Positions 26,818 through 36,494 of a stretch of DNA of 64,000 nucleotides are shown here, piece after piece. This stretch comes from Methanosarcinales archaeon (GTDB taxonomy: Archaea > Halobacteriota > Methanosarcinia > Methanosarcinales > Methanoperedenaceae), in NCBI GenBank assembly GCA_905339155.1, contig CAJPFJ010000036.1:34128-98127 (forward strand), in the 5' to 3' direction. The number at the start of each line of letters is the position of its first letter. The stretch's first letter is position 1. The notes beneath the pieces were generated by a model that saw only the letters and a list, made by a program, of their open reading frames with translations, searched no databases and had not been told where the DNA came from. A program made the translations under genes and the position numbers.

Positions 26818-28716
26818 ATGCAGATACTACTTATTCATTCGGATTTTATAGAATATGAAACCAAAAAAAGCACGCCTGTTGCTGAGAAAATAGATGACGA
26901 CCTCAAGAAAGGCAGGATGGAAGAAGTTCTTGCTGTTTTTGTAGCTGTTGAGAAAAGCGACGAAGATAAACTTGAATCTGCTGCTTCTCAGGCTGTTACC
27001 GAAATAAAAAAGGTCACCGAACAGGTAAAAACAAATCGTGTGATGTTATACCCGTATGCACACCTGAGTTCAAGTCTTTCATCACCAAAAACAGCGATCG
27101 AAACATTGAAAAAAATCGAGGAATTACTTAAAGAAGCCCGGTTTGAAGTCAAACGAGCCCCATTTGGCTGGTATAAATCCTTCACAATAAAATGCAAAGG
27201 GCATCCCCTCTCTGAACTTTCAAGAACAATCAGGATCGGCGAAGAAAAATGCATTACGGTAATAAAGGAAAAAGAAGAAGTTGTTTCAGAAGCCCTGAAA
27301 TCCGAAGCAAAAGCCGTATCCTACTGGCATATTTTAACACCGGGTGGTGAATTGCTAAAACCGGAGGAATTTGATTTTAAGGGGCATGATAATCTTAAGA
27401 AGTTCGTGAATTATGAGATACACAAGAGCCGGGCAGTGGACAGGATCCCGCCGCATGTTGAACTCATGAGAAGGCTTGAGCTTGCTGATTATGAACCTGG
27501 CTCTGACTCCGGGAACATGCGCTTTTATCCAAAGGGCAGGCTCATGAAGAGCCTCATTGAAAATTACGTCCTGGAAGAGACCGCAAAAATGGGTGCAATG
27601 GAAGTTGAGACGCCTTTGATGTATGATATGAACCATCCGACATTGAAGAAATATCTTGACCGCTTCCCTGCGCGCCAGTATTCCATAGAAGCTGACAAAA
27701 AGCAGCTATTCCTTCGCTTTGCGGCATGTTTCGGGCAGTTCCTGATGAACCACGATATGACTATTTCATACAGGAACCTGCCTCTTAGAATGGTAGAACT
27801 AACACGCTACAGCTTCAGAAAAGAGCAAAGCGGTGAACTTGTGGGACTGCGCCGCCTGCGCGCATTCACCATGCCTGATATGCACTCTTTGTGCAAGGAT
27901 ATGGATGAGGCGGTAGAACAGTTCAATGAACAGTACAATATGTGCATAAATGTTCTCTCAAAGATCGGCATTGACCTTTCGGATTTTGAAGTAGCTATAC
28001 GCTTTACCAGGGATTTCTATGAAGAGAACAGGGATTTCATTGTAGGACTTGTTAAAACTGTCAATAAACCAGTGCTGATAGAACTCTGGGACCAGAGGTT
28101 TTTCTATTTCGTCCTGAAGTTCGAGTTCAATTACATAGATGCCATGGACAAGGCAAGCGCCTTATCAACTGTACAGATCGATGTTGAAAACGCCGAACGT
28201 TACGGAATAAAATATATTGATTCAACAGGTGCGGAAAAAAGACCTTTTATCCTTCATTGCTCACCAAGCGGCGCTATTGAAAGATGCATCTATGCGCTCC
28301 TTGAAAAAGCCAATATGAACTCGGAGAAAGGAATTGTCCCCATGTTCCCTGTCTGGCTTTCACCCACGCAGGTGCGAGTGATACCTGTTGCGGAAAAACA
28401 CATGGAATATGCGGAAAAAGTCGCAGGAGAACTGAACGGCAGGGTTGACATTGATGACCGTGAAGAGACGGTTGGCAAGAAGATCCGCGACGCTGGAAAG
28501 GAATGGATACCGTATGTGGCAGTGGTTGGAGATGAGGAAGTTACGGGCGGGAATATTACCGTTACAATAAGGAGCGAATCTATGCCGAATAAGCCTGTTA
28601 ATGTAAAAATGAGCATTAATGAACTAAATGAAAGGATTTCAAAAGATATCTCCGGATTCCCATTCAAGAGCCATCCGCTTGCTGTGAAATTGTCGGTGAG
28701 GCCCAGGTTCGTTTAA
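26818..28716 (+). CDS. thrS: Threonyl-tRNA synthetase, archaeal type
   Basis: A 632-aa ThrRS. Residues 1-140 ([17 protein letters not shown]) form the archaea-specific, DTD-like editing domain that removes serine from tRNAThr. The class II core follows with motif 2 in [20 protein letters not shown] and motif 3 in [20 protein letters not shown]. The anticodon-binding domain ([14 protein letters not shown]) closes the protein. Length is normal. It stands alone with its own upstream region, after a transition from the AT-rich mobile zone back to chromosomal codon use. Confidence 0.97.
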   Translation: MQILLIHSDFIEYETKKSTPVAEKIDDDLKKGRMEEVLAVFVAVEKSDEDKLESAASQAVTEIKKVTEQVKTNRVMLYPYAHLSSSLSSPKTAIETLKKIEELLKEARFEVKRAPFGWYKSFTIKCKGHPLSELSRTIRIGEEKCITVIKEKEEVVSEALKSEAKAVSYWHILTPGGELLKPEEFDFKGHDNLKKFVNYEIHKSRAVDRIPPHVELMRRLELADYEPGSDSGNMRFYPKGRLMKSLIENYVLEETAKMGAMEVETPLMYDMNHPTLKKYLDRFPARQYSIEADKKQLFLRFAACFGQFLMNHDMTISYRNLPLRMVELTRYSFRKEQSGELVGLRRLRAFTMPDMHSLCKDMDEAVEQFNEQYNMCINVLSKIGIDLSDFEVAIRFTRDFYEENRDFIVGLVKTVNKPVLIELWDQRFFYFVLKFEFNYIDAMDKASALSTVQIDVENAERYGIKYIDSTGAEKRPFILHCSPSGAIERCIYALLEKANMNSEKGIVPMFPVWLSPTQVRVIPVAEKHMEYAEKVAGELNGRVDIDDREETVGKKIRDAGKEWIPYVAVVGDEEVTGGNITVTIRSESMPNKPVNVKMSINELNERISKDISGFPFKSHPLAVKLSVRPRFV

Positions 28717-28768
28717 TTAAGCAATATTTCAGATAACTTAATTACCCTATACTCAAAATATATCAGTG

Positions 28769-29140
28769 ATGCCTGAAAGAAAGGTTACAAAGGTACTACT
28801 CTTCCTAAAAAACATGGTATATGAGAGTACAAGTCCCATGGAAATCCTCAGGTTCGCTAAATATTATAAAAAGAAAGGACTGGATGTAATTCTGGTTCTC
28901 TGGGGTCCGATGGGTGTTATTCTTGGAAAAAAAGGCAAGACCGGATCTCCTCCTTATGATGAGCGGGTTCGGGAATGTCTCGACCTGGGAATTAAGATCA
29001 AATGCTGTGAACTTGCTTCATCGATGATAGGTTTTGATAAGGACGAACTTATTGAAGGGATAGAAATGATACACTCATTTGAAGTGGCTGATCTTATGCT
29101 TGAGTATTGTGAAAATGGGCAGCTTATAATAAACCTTTGA
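28769..29140 (+). CDS. DsrE/F-like small protein
   Basis: A 123-aa cytosolic protein from the ATG at 28769 (a GTG lies one codon earlier). The pattern KVLLFLKNMVYESTSPMEIL, VILVLWGPMGVIL and ECLDLGIKIKCCELASSMIG is the DsrE/DsrF/peroxiredoxin-like fold, with a Cys pair (KCCEL) at the position of the usual reactive cysteine. Relatives handle sulfur transfer or redox. It lies between thrS and hmgA on the same strand, 52 and 38 bp apart from them. Confidence 0.75.
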   Translation: MPERKVTKVLLFLKNMVYESTSPMEILRFAKYYKKKGLDVILVLWGPMGVILGKKGKTGSPPYDERVRECLDLGIKIKCCELASSMIGFDKDELIEGIEMIHSFEVADLMLEYCENGQLIINL

Positions 29141-29178
29141 GCAAGTCTTTTTATTAAATAAAACCAATTAGCGCCACT

Positions 29179-30387
29179 ATGGACAGAGAGCTCCTTGAGA
29201 AAATCAAAAGAGGCAAGATCAGTTTTCATGAAATTGATAAAATAGTTGATGTAAATGCTTCTATTGAGTTGAGGCGAACTGCAGTTTCTGAAATGACCGG
29301 AACACAATTCAATCATATTTCTAATTATTCCATGGATGTTGAAAATGTCACTAAACGCAATATAGAGAACATGATAGGCGTTATACAGGTTCCCCTGGGG
29401 GTTGCCGGACCGCTTCGCGTCAATGGTGAATATGCAAAAGGCGAATACTATATTCCCCTTGCAACGACAGAAGGCGCACTTATTGCAAGCGCAGACAGGG
29501 GAAGCTCTGTTATCACTGTGTCGGGTGGCGCAAATGTGAGGATATTCAAGGATGAGATGACAAGAGCCCCGGTTTTTAAGACAAAAGATATAATAGGTGC
29601 AAAAAAGCTCGTTGAGTGGGTCAATGCCAATTTCGGGAGGCTGAAACAACTTGCAGAAGGAACAACACGTTTCGGGGAATTGCTGTCCATAAATGCGTTT
29701 ACAGCCGGCAGAAATGTCTTTTTACGATTTTCCTATGATACTAAGGATGCAATGGGAATGAATATGGTCACGATAGCAACGGATGCCGCTGTTGACCTCA
29801 TATTATCCGAAAATGACGTTGAGCTCGTTGCTTTATCCGGTAATATGTGCTCAGATAAGAAACCTGCTGCAATAAATGCGATCCTTGGCAGGGGAAAAAC
29901 AGTTTCTGCAGATGTTTTTATCGGAAAAGAAGTGATTTGGGAAAAACTAAAAACAACGCCAGAAAAAATGGCAGATGTAAATTACAGGAAAAATTTATTG
30001 GGATCAGCCCGCGCCGGGTCGATCGGCTTTAATGCTCATGCTGCAAATATCGCAGCCGCCATGTTCATTGCATGCGGCCAGGATGCGGCGCATGTTGTGG
30101 AAGCAAGTAATGCCATCACTACAATGGAACTAACTGATGATGGTTTATACTGCTCGGTAACACTCCCATCCCTCAATGTCGGAACGGTTGGCGGAGGGAC
30201 ACGGATAGCTACGCAGCAGGAGTGCCTGAATATGCTGGGTGTGGCAGGAGCTGGAGAGCCCCCAGGGACGAATTCTAAGAAATTAGCCGAAATAATTGCC
30301 GCCGCAGTTCTTGCAGGTGAGATATCACTCGTGGGCGCGCTTGCCGCCAGGCATCTTGCCAGGGCGCATGCGACACTTGGGAGATAA
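29179..30387 (+). CDS. hmgA: Hydroxymethylglutaryl-CoA reductase
   Basis: A 402-aa class I HMG-CoA reductase that makes mevalonate for archaeal isoprenoid lipids. Signature regions are ENMIGVIQVPLGVAGPL near residue 65, ATTEGALIASADRG, DAMGMNMVT (NADPH site), and GTVGGGTRIATQQECLNML near residue 335 with the catalytic His in ARHLARAHA. Length and motifs are normal. It is preceded by an AT-rich promoter-like stretch. No other mevalonate gene is adjacent. Confidence 0.97.
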   Translation: MDRELLEKIKRGKISFHEIDKIVDVNASIELRRTAVSEMTGTQFNHISNYSMDVENVTKRNIENMIGVIQVPLGVAGPLRVNGEYAKGEYYIPLATTEGALIASADRGSSVITVSGGANVRIFKDEMTRAPVFKTKDIIGAKKLVEWVNANFGRLKQLAEGTTRFGELLSINAFTAGRNVFLRFSYDTKDAMGMNMVTIATDAAVDLILSENDVELVALSGNMCSDKKPAAINAILGRGKTVSADVFIGKEVIWEKLKTTPEKMADVNYRKNLLGSARAGSIGFNAHAANIAAAMFIACGQDAAHVVEASNAITTMELTDDGLYCSVTLPSLNVGTVGGGTRIATQQECLNMLGVAGAGEPPGTNSKKLAEIIAAAVLAGEISLVGALAARHLARAHATLGR

Positions 30388-30586
30388 ACTATGATTTCGA
30401 AAAAAAAACGTACTACATCTCCCTTTCGTACAAGAAGAAATCAAAATAAAGAGACAAAACTGCTGCCAGATATGCAAAAAAGGACCAGATACCCAAACTA
30501 TCTATGAACGAAGGATATCTCCTGTAAGATAAATTAATATAGAATATAAAAGCATACGATAGTATACTCATATATTTAATAATATC

Positions 30587-30601
30587 TGCGAAAAATTCGC
30601 A
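30587..30601. promoter_or_regulatory. TGCGAA/TTCGCA operator before the methyltransferase
   Basis: TGCGAA, AAA, TTCGCA, 12 bp before the ATG at 30614. The methyltransferase is followed by an Lrp-type regulator that might bind here. A related dyad lies at 36133-36152. Confidence 0.4.
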
Positions 30602-30613
30602 AAAAGAGGTTAT

Positions 30614-31591
30614 ATGGCAAAAATGTGGTCAAGAAATGAAGAGTTTGATTTTGAAACTGCAAGAGATTATGCAAGCAAACTGGTATTGATAGGCTCTGCC
30701 CAGAAAGCCGGAATATTTGGGGCTCTCTTGGAATGGCAAGATATAACCACCCTTAAACGCATGCTCAATGCCGATGAGAGGGCTCTCTTCATCGTGCTGG
30801 AGGCGCTTGCTACTTTAGGATATGTTGACAAGAAACAGGGCATGTACGTTATAACTGGGAAAGCACGGGCTCTTTTCCTTGAGCGCGGCGAAGATTATGT
30901 AGGTGGGTCTCTTCCTCACTTTCTCGATATTATGGAAGCATGGCTCAAGCTTCCTGAAATAATCAAAGGAGAAAAGCCCGACAGGGCAGAAGATGATGTT
31001 GCGGCTTTTATGAATGCAATGGCATCCAGACCGGATAAAGTTGTAGAGGAAACGGTAGATTACTGCCTCAAAAAGAAGAAAAATGCGAAAAACGTTCTTG
31101 ACCTTGGAGGAGGACCCGGCAAGTACTCTAAAGCCTTTGTCAATAGAGGCCTAAACGCAGTTCTTTATGATTTGCCGGACACCATTGATTACATCAAAAC
31201 CCGGTTCGGGCTGGGGAATATCAAGAACCTGAACCTCAGGAAGGGAGATTTCACGAATGATTTCGTGAATGAATTTGCAGGCGAGTCATTTGATATTATC
31301 TTTATGGGCAATATATGCCATATCTATTCAGAGAAAGACAACAGGAAGCTCATAAAGCGTGCAGGTAATATTCTAGGAAAAGGCGGGATGATCGCCATAG
31401 AGGATATGGTCCGGGGACGAAGCCCCATAGCAGAGATGTTTGCCGTGAATATGCTGGCAAACACGGAGGGTGGAAGCACGTACACTGAAGCGCAATACAG
31501 GGAATGGCTCACAGATGCCGGGTTTGGCAGGATCGAAATAATTGACCTTGCACAAAAGAGTAACCAGCTTATCACGGCTTTTTTGGGGTAA
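30614..31591 (+). CDS. SAM-dependent methyltransferase, O-methyltransferase type
   Basis: A 325-aa protein. Residues 10-90 are a winged-helix dimerisation domain (LVLIGSAQKAGIFGALLEW). The SAM domain has motif I NVLDLGGGPGKYSKAF near residue 160, an acidic residue after the second strand (VLYDLPD) and IIFMGNICHIYSEKDN around 225. This architecture is that of plant-type O-methyltransferases and of archaeal relatives found in methanogens. Substrate unknown. The regulator gene starts 3 bp after its stop, so they form an operon. Confidence 0.85.
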   Translation: MAKMWSRNEEFDFETARDYASKLVLIGSAQKAGIFGALLEWQDITTLKRMLNADERALFIVLEALATLGYVDKKQGMYVITGKARALFLERGEDYVGGSLPHFLDIMEAWLKLPEIIKGEKPDRAEDDVAAFMNAMASRPDKVVEETVDYCLKKKKNAKNVLDLGGGPGKYSKAFVNRGLNAVLYDLPDTIDYIKTRFGLGNIKNLNLRKGDFTNDFVNEFAGESFDIIFMGNICHIYSEKDNRKLIKRAGNILGKGGMIAIEDMVRGRSPIAEMFAVNMLANTEGGSTYTEAQYREWLTDAGFGRIEIIDLAQKSNQLITAFLG

Positions 31592-31594
31592 CGT

Positions 31595-32050
31595 ATGGAT
31601 GAGACTGATAAGAAGATACTAGAACTGTTACAGCAGGACGGAAGAATGGACGATGTGGAGATAGCCCGGAATATTGGGATCTCACACGATACGGTTAAGC
31701 GAAGAAGGAATAAACTCGAAGATGGCGGTTACATCAAAATCCAGGCCAATATCAATCCTCGCAAGCTCGGATATACAAGTGTCTTTATCCTGGGAATAAC
31801 TCTTGCTCCGGGAATTGATGTCAGGAAAATAGCAGAAAAACTTGCTTCTAAGAAAGAGTTCTTTTTTGTGGCGCTTTCGCTGGGTCCCACTCATTCTATA
31901 GTCGCTTCATGTTTTGCGAAAGATCAGATCATTCTTAATAAACTGGTTGAAGAATTAAGAACCTGGAAAGAAATAGAAAAAATCGAGACCAATATCATTT
32001 ACGAAGTTTTGAAATCGGGATACCATGATATTCCTGTGATTACTCTTTGA
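31595..32050 (+). CDS. Lrp/AsnC-family transcriptional regulator
   Basis: A 151-aa regulator. The N-terminal HTH is textbook (MDETDKKILELLQQDGRMDD, then ARNIGISHDTVKRRRNKLE). The C-terminal RAM-like domain (GYTSVFILGITLAPG, ending in IETNIIYEVLKSG) binds an amino acid or similar ligand in this family. It is the second gene of a two-gene operon with the methyltransferase, which it may control through the dyad at 30587. Confidence 0.9.
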   Translation: MDETDKKILELLQQDGRMDDVEIARNIGISHDTVKRRRNKLEDGGYIKIQANINPRKLGYTSVFILGITLAPGIDVRKIAEKLASKKEFFFVALSLGPTHSIVASCFAKDQIILNKLVEELRTWKEIEKIETNIIYEVLKSGYHDIPVITL

Positions 32051-32062
32051 GGATGCCAACCT

Positions 32063-32401
32063 ATGAACGGTCATGTGAAGGCTTATAGGTTATATGAAGG
32101 ACTTTTCCAGCCGACCACACCTGCTTCTGAGAGTAATGTTACTATCGGAGAGGGTGGATGGATGTCAATATCAGCTAAAGGTAATATTTCAGGAACGGGG
32201 ATTTTGTGGGTCTGCGAGCTGAATACTCTTCATGCTTTCGACGCCTCATATCTGCAAAATGAACTCTGGAATAGCGATATGAACCCGGACCATGATGATC
32301 CTGGCGAGATGTTCAAATTCAGTCCGCCCACTATCGCTAATGGTAAGGTTTGCATTGCCACGTTTTCCGGGGAATTAGCAGTATATGGCCAGTTATCTTA
32401 A
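32063..32401 (+). pseudogene. C-terminal fragment of a beta-propeller (PQQ-like) protein
   Basis: A 112-aa frame that begins in mid-domain. KFSPPTIANGKVCIATFSGE and LAVYG are the last blade of a PQQ-like or pyrrolo-quinoline repeat propeller, and LHAFDASYLQNELWNSD is the blade before. A full protein of this type is 400-700 aa with a signal peptide; both are absent. It is most likely a 5'-truncated gene, though translation from the ATG at 32063 cannot be excluded. Confidence 0.6.
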
Positions 32402-32474
32402 GTCAAACTCATCCAATAACCCAGAGCAAATACCCAACCTTAAATATCCTTTAAAATCATAAGATTGTAGAAGA

Positions 32475-32942
32475 ATGGCATTATTAGATATATTTGTATA
32501 TTATGGCATGGTGGGTCTTTTTATAGTCAGTTTCTTGTCGTCCATCATACCAATTCCTACTGAGGCTGTTGTTTTCGCACTGCTTGGTGCAGGAGGAAAT
32601 TCTGGAATAATATTTATTATATTGACATCAGGCTCAATACTTGGAGCGTTCTTAGGGTATTTCATTGGAAAACATGGACTTACAAAACTTATCCAATCCC
32701 GTAAGAATGAGGAAAAACAAGAACAGACCAATAGGTATTTTCTGAAATATGGTGCATTTTTACTCCTGGTTTCTCCATGGATTCCTATTGTTTGCAACCT
32801 GGCTCCTATAGTTGCTGGAATACAAAATTATGACTTAAATCGGTTCTTGATTATAATTTCAATAGCAAATATTATCAAGTGTTTTGCAATTGTTTATTTA
32901 TCTATCACAATAATAAACTGGTGGACGCTATTCATGAATTGA
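32475..32942 (+). CDS. DedA/VTT-family membrane protein
   Basis: A 155-aa integral membrane protein. The family hallmarks are SFLSSIIPIPTEAVVFALLG, SILGAFLGYFIGKHG near residue 60, and FLLLVSPWIPIVCNLAPIVAG near 100, where the half-helices of the VTT fold sit. Members move or scramble phospholipids or support membrane homeostasis. It is slightly short for DedA (usually ~200 aa). Single gene. Confidence 0.88.
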   Translation: MALLDIFVYYGMVGLFIVSFLSSIIPIPTEAVVFALLGAGGNSGIIFIILTSGSILGAFLGYFIGKHGLTKLIQSRKNEEKQEQTNRYFLKYGAFLLLVSPWIPIVCNLAPIVAGIQNYDLNRFLIIISIANIIKCFAIVYLSITIINWWTLFMN

Positions 32943-33022
32943 ACATCATTGAAATTTCTGATTTTTTTTTATGGTTTTTGATAGGAAACTATAAAACACT
33001 TATCTACATTTCAGTAATTATA

Positions 33023-33238
33023 ATGATACATGGAAGCAAGCAAGAAGATGATAAGAAAGCGCGTGAAGACGGGACAGTGCCCCCCTTTAGGCCCGATCCG
33101 AATTCAGAAAAGCATGTAGTTTGTAAACATTGTGGTGAAAACTATAAGGAAAAAGATATAAAGTGGAATCCAAAAACTGGTACATGGGTCTGCAAACACC
33201 ATCCAAAATGCGATGGTGCGGGTTGGCTTCCGTTTTAG
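33023..33238 (+). CDS. Small zinc-ribbon protein
   Basis: A 71-aa protein from the ATG at 33023; the longer frame adds 48 residues that overlap the DedA gene. It has HVVCKHCGENYKEKDI (CxxC), WVCKHHPKCDGAGW as the second half of a zinc ribbon, and an acidic-basic N-terminus. Family not recognised. It probably binds zinc and nucleic acid or a protein. Confidence 0.6.
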   Translation: MIHGSKQEDDKKAREDGTVPPFRPDPNSEKHVVCKHCGENYKEKDIKWNPKTGTWVCKHHPKCDGAGWLPF

Positions 33239-33504
33239 ATCGACCCCAATATTTAATCACTTACAAATCATTTTCTCATTTTTCCAATTTTCAATACAAT
33301 GCTTGTGATTTTCATCCTGATCTTCCAGATCGCGGCAAATTACCTTTATAAGAAGTTTAATGAATGATATGCCTATATTTTTGAATGTTGGTGGTGTGCC
33401 TGTTGTTAATTGCTGTTTTTCAAAGCATTTATTCTCCATTAAATACCATATGCAATTGAAATATGAACGAATTAAATAGTATATATTTAAGGGGGCTTAT
33501 CTGA

Positions 33505-34254
33505 TTGGAATCCATTATTGAGGTCAGGAATCTTACCAAAGTGTTCAATTCAAGGGGAAGGAAGATAACCGCAGTGAATGATGTCAGTTTCGATGTAAAC
33601 AAAGGAGAGATTTTTAGTATGATCGGACCGAAAGGAGCCGGTAAATCCACAATCTTTGCCATGATGACCACATTAATAAAACCCACAAGCGGCAGTATAA
33701 AGGTTGCAGGTTTTGATGCTGGAAATGAAGATGACAGGATAAGGCCAATCATAGGTATAGTTCCACAGAAGCTCAGCCTTTACCCGGACCTTACAGCCAT
33801 GGAGAACCTGGAGCTTATGGGCAACCTTTATGATGTACCTAAAAAGGTCATGGAAGAAAGGATTGGGTACTACCTGAAACTGGTCAATCTTGAAAATCAT
33901 GCAGACCGTTTTACAGGTGGCTTCTCAGGAGGCATGAAGCAGCGCCTTTCCGTGATCAGCGCAGTGATACACGACCCGCAGATAATTTTCTGGGATGAAC
34001 CAACAACAGGCCTTGACCCGCAGACAAGGCAGGCAATCTGGAAACTTGCCCGGAAGTTCAATACCGAAGGAAAAACTCTTATTTTCACGACCCATTACAT
34101 GGATGAGGCGGATAAACTCTGCGACAGGGTTGCGGTAATGAATACCGGTAAACTGATGGCGCTGGATACACCTCTCAACCTGAAAAAAACATCAAACAGT
34201 GCGAGTCTTGAAGACGTTTTCATTCACCTGACAGGCGAGGAGATACGTGATTGA
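33505..34254 (+). CDS. ABC transporter ATPase (ABC-2 exporter type)
   Basis: A 249-aa ATPase of the DrrA/CcmA type. Walker A is GPKGAGKST (the usual Asn replaced by Lys before GAGKS), the Q-loop is IVPQKLSLYPDLT, the signature is FSGGMKQRLSV and Walker B is IIFWDEPTTGLDP with the switch His in FTTHYMDE. The start is a TTG at 33505 after GGGGG. The C-terminal tail (ASLEDVFIHLTGEEI) is complete. The permease ATG follows its stop directly, so both form one exporter. Confidence 0.92.
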   Translation: MESIIEVRNLTKVFNSRGRKITAVNDVSFDVNKGEIFSMIGPKGAGKSTIFAMMTTLIKPTSGSIKVAGFDAGNEDDRIRPIIGIVPQKLSLYPDLTAMENLELMGNLYDVPKKVMEERIGYYLKLVNLENHADRFTGGFSGGMKQRLSVISAVIHDPQIIFWDEPTTGLDPQTRQAIWKLARKFNTEGKTLIFTTHYMDEADKLCDRVAVMNTGKLMALDTPLNLKKTSNSASLEDVFIHLTGEEIRD

Positions 34255-35370
34255 ATGAATATAAAAACCGAGCTTAGAAAATCCTGGATAATTATGATCA
34301 AAGAGTCTAAACAGATTCTCAGGAAAAAAGCATTTATGATCCCTTTATTTTTGTTCCCGATAATCATGATCATCTTTTTTGGATACGGCATGGGTGGTAC
34401 GGTCAAAAATGTTGATATTCTCGTCATCAACGACGACACAGGTACGGCTTCAGGTTCGCTTGTCCGGGAAATCGGAAGCTTCATCCCCAAATACGGCGAT
34501 GTCAAAATGTTCTCGATAACTTATACGAAGGATATGGGGCAATCCGAGGCTGAGAGGAAAATAGATGCAGGGTTGTATAAAGCAGTCCTGATCATTCCAC
34601 CGGATTACAGCGAGCGCGCGGCAAGAAATGAGAGCGTGACACTGACGCTTCTGACCGACTCCTCAGACACCACATCAAGCGGCATAATCATTAATTTCAT
34701 GAAGCAGTTTTTTACAGGAACGTCGAGTTCACCTGTTACGTTAAATATTCCTGATATTTACGGCAAACTGCAGTACATTGACTTCCTCACCCCTGCAGTT
34801 ATTGCCCTTACAGTGTTCATCGGTACTATCCAGACCATGGGTTATGCGATAGCAGGAGAGAGGCAGGACGGCACTCTGGTTCGCATTATGATGACCCCGG
34901 TGAGCCGTGAAGCGGTAATTCTGGGAAAAACTTTACACCAGCTTATATTGCAACTGGCAAGGGCTGTGGTCCTGATAATTGCCGCAATTGTTCTTCTCGG
35001 GGTCAAGATGAACGGGAGCTGGCTGCTTGTCACCCTTGTGCTTATCATCTTCACTTTTGGCGCTGTAGGTCTTGGAATTGCCATATCTGCCGTGTCAGAG
35101 GACATGATCTCTTTTCAGGCGATAAGCATGTTAGTCGCCTTCCCTTCCATGTTTGCCACAGGGGTTTTCTATCCTTTAAGCTCTGTTCCGGACTGGATGC
35201 GCTGGATAGCATATATCGTGCCTCTCACATACGCTAATGATGCAATGCGTACTATCATGGTCAAGGGCCAGGGTTTGGCATTTATAGCTAATGATCTGAT
35301 GATACTTCTTTTCTTTGCAGTTTTTTATTTTGGTTTAGGTGTTTATCTTTTCAGGAGGGAAGCAGCATAA
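34255..35370 (+). CDS. ABC-2 type transporter permease
   Basis: A 371-aa permease. One N-terminal helix (AFMIPLFLFPIIMIIFFGYG) is followed by a ~150-aa extracellular domain (VDILVINDDTGTASGSLVRE) and five helices at the C-terminus with AIAGERQDGTLVRIMMTPVS, the EXE-like loop that couples to the ATPase. This is the YhhJ/DrrB-like ABC2_membrane_3 layout. Substrate unknown (drug, lipid or polymer). The gene starts right after the ATPase stop. Confidence 0.92.
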   Translation: MNIKTELRKSWIIMIKESKQILRKKAFMIPLFLFPIIMIIFFGYGMGGTVKNVDILVINDDTGTASGSLVREIGSFIPKYGDVKMFSITYTKDMGQSEAERKIDAGLYKAVLIIPPDYSERAARNESVTLTLLTDSSDTTSSGIIINFMKQFFTGTSSSPVTLNIPDIYGKLQYIDFLTPAVIALTVFIGTIQTMGYAIAGERQDGTLVRIMMTPVSREAVILGKTLHQLILQLARAVVLIIAAIVLLGVKMNGSWLLVTLVLIIFTFGAVGLGIAISAVSEDMISFQAISMLVAFPSMFATGVFYPLSSVPDWMRWIAYIVPLTYANDAMRTIMVKGQGLAFIANDLMILLFFAVFYFGLGVYLFRREAA

Positions 35371-36056
35371 ATGAAGAAAATAATGAGCATACTATAGGGA
35401 TATCAGCATCGCTGTCGGCGGATCCGGGAAGCCCGGTAGAAGTAAAATCCATCAGCCAGCAAGTTGGTTCCATAAGAAGCGGGCAGAATTCACTTACGCC
35501 TGTGAAATTCGATATAAAGATAGATAAAAAAGCAAAGGCTGGAGAATATTTCCTGCTCCTTGATCTGGCTTACGATTACCAGCAGAACGTTCAGATAATT
35601 GATGCAAATGCCACGCAGCAAACCTATGATGCAAATTACTGGTATGGAATGATGAAGCAGAACCAGACTTTAAAGATCAAAGTGAAAAAACAGGCACAGT
35701 TTGAGATCATAAGAGCAAATGGCAGTCTTGTTCCCGGAAATTCCGCAACGATAGAGATAGCTATCAAGAACACCGGTGAGGAAGAAGCAAGAGATGTAAA
35801 GGCCATAATCACACCCTCCGATCCGATAAGCACGACGGATGATAAGGCATACCTTTATAAAATGGAACCCGGAGACGTAGCAGTTTCATCATTTATGATC
35901 CTGGCTGACAGTAAATCCGTGAACAAAACGTATGCTATAGACACAGTCCTTCGTTACCAGACACCGGAAGGGGATATCAAATATTCAGATACATTGCAGG
36001 CTCCAGTAGCTGTTAGACAGGTCGGGTTATTTGAAAGACTGTTCGGATGGGTTTAA
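35371..36056 (+). pseudogene. Broken COG1361-like surface/accessory protein
   Basis: ATG AAG AAA at 35371 starts a signal-peptide-like MKKIMSIL but stops after eight codons (TAG at 35395). Another frame is open from there on and encodes an Ig-like protein: SPVEVKSISQQVG-type start, FDIKIDKKAKAGEYFLLLDL, a second domain with PGNSATIEIAIKNTGEEEA, and an end at VGLFERLFGWV. A deletion plus frameshift near 35393 has removed the leader and first domain. Proteins of this type are often encoded next to ABC-2 exporters, as here. The GTG at 35502 could still start a 184-aa product. Confidence 0.65.
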
Positions 36057-36132
36057 TCAGGTAAAGAAAAATAGTTGGGAAGATTAGGATGGGATAGGAG
36101 TGATAAAAAATATTTTTATCTGCCCAACTATT

Positions 36133-36152
36133 TATTCGCAAATATGCGAATA
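36133..36152. repeat. TATTCGCA/TGCGAATA palindrome
   Basis: TATTCGCA, AATA, TGCGAATA. It lies in the region of gene remnants between 36057 and 36494 and shares the TGCGAA half-site with 30587-30601. Confidence 0.45.
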
Positions 36153-36224
36153 TGGTATTAATCGTTTATGATCATTCCCAAAAAGTGATAATGGTTGGAT
36201 TCCTTTTTTTCATCATTCATATAT

Positions 36225-36389
36225 ATGCCTGCGCTTATGGGAGGTCTTCCCATGTCAAGAGGCAACACAATAGTCACAATTAACTCGATAGCTATGGCAT
36301 TATCAGTATCGGTTTATGTGGGAATACTTGCGTGAATAATTCCTGCATATCAGGCATCGAAATTGAGGCCGGTGTTGAGATTAGAATGA
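36225..36389 (+). pseudogene. Remnant of an FtsX/MacB-like ABC permease
   Basis: The frame encodes a hydrophobic helix (ALSVSVYVGILA), meets TGA, then continues with IIPAYQASKLRPVLRLE, which is the typical FtsX-family end (helix, then P-A-x-x-A-x-x-x-x-P). Only the last ~50 codons remain and they hold an in-frame stop. Confidence 0.5.
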
Positions 36390-36494
36390 ATAAAAATTAG
36401 GAAAGATTATATAGGATTTGTAACGATTCATTTGATATTTCCCAGCTAAAAAATAATCTAACCGTAGTAATTGGGAGAAAAAGGAGGATAAAAT

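Noticed and set aside
35371..35400. TAG readthrough as pyrrolysine in the broken COG1361-like gene
   Set aside because: The sequence after the TAG continues in a different frame, so readthrough would not restore the protein.
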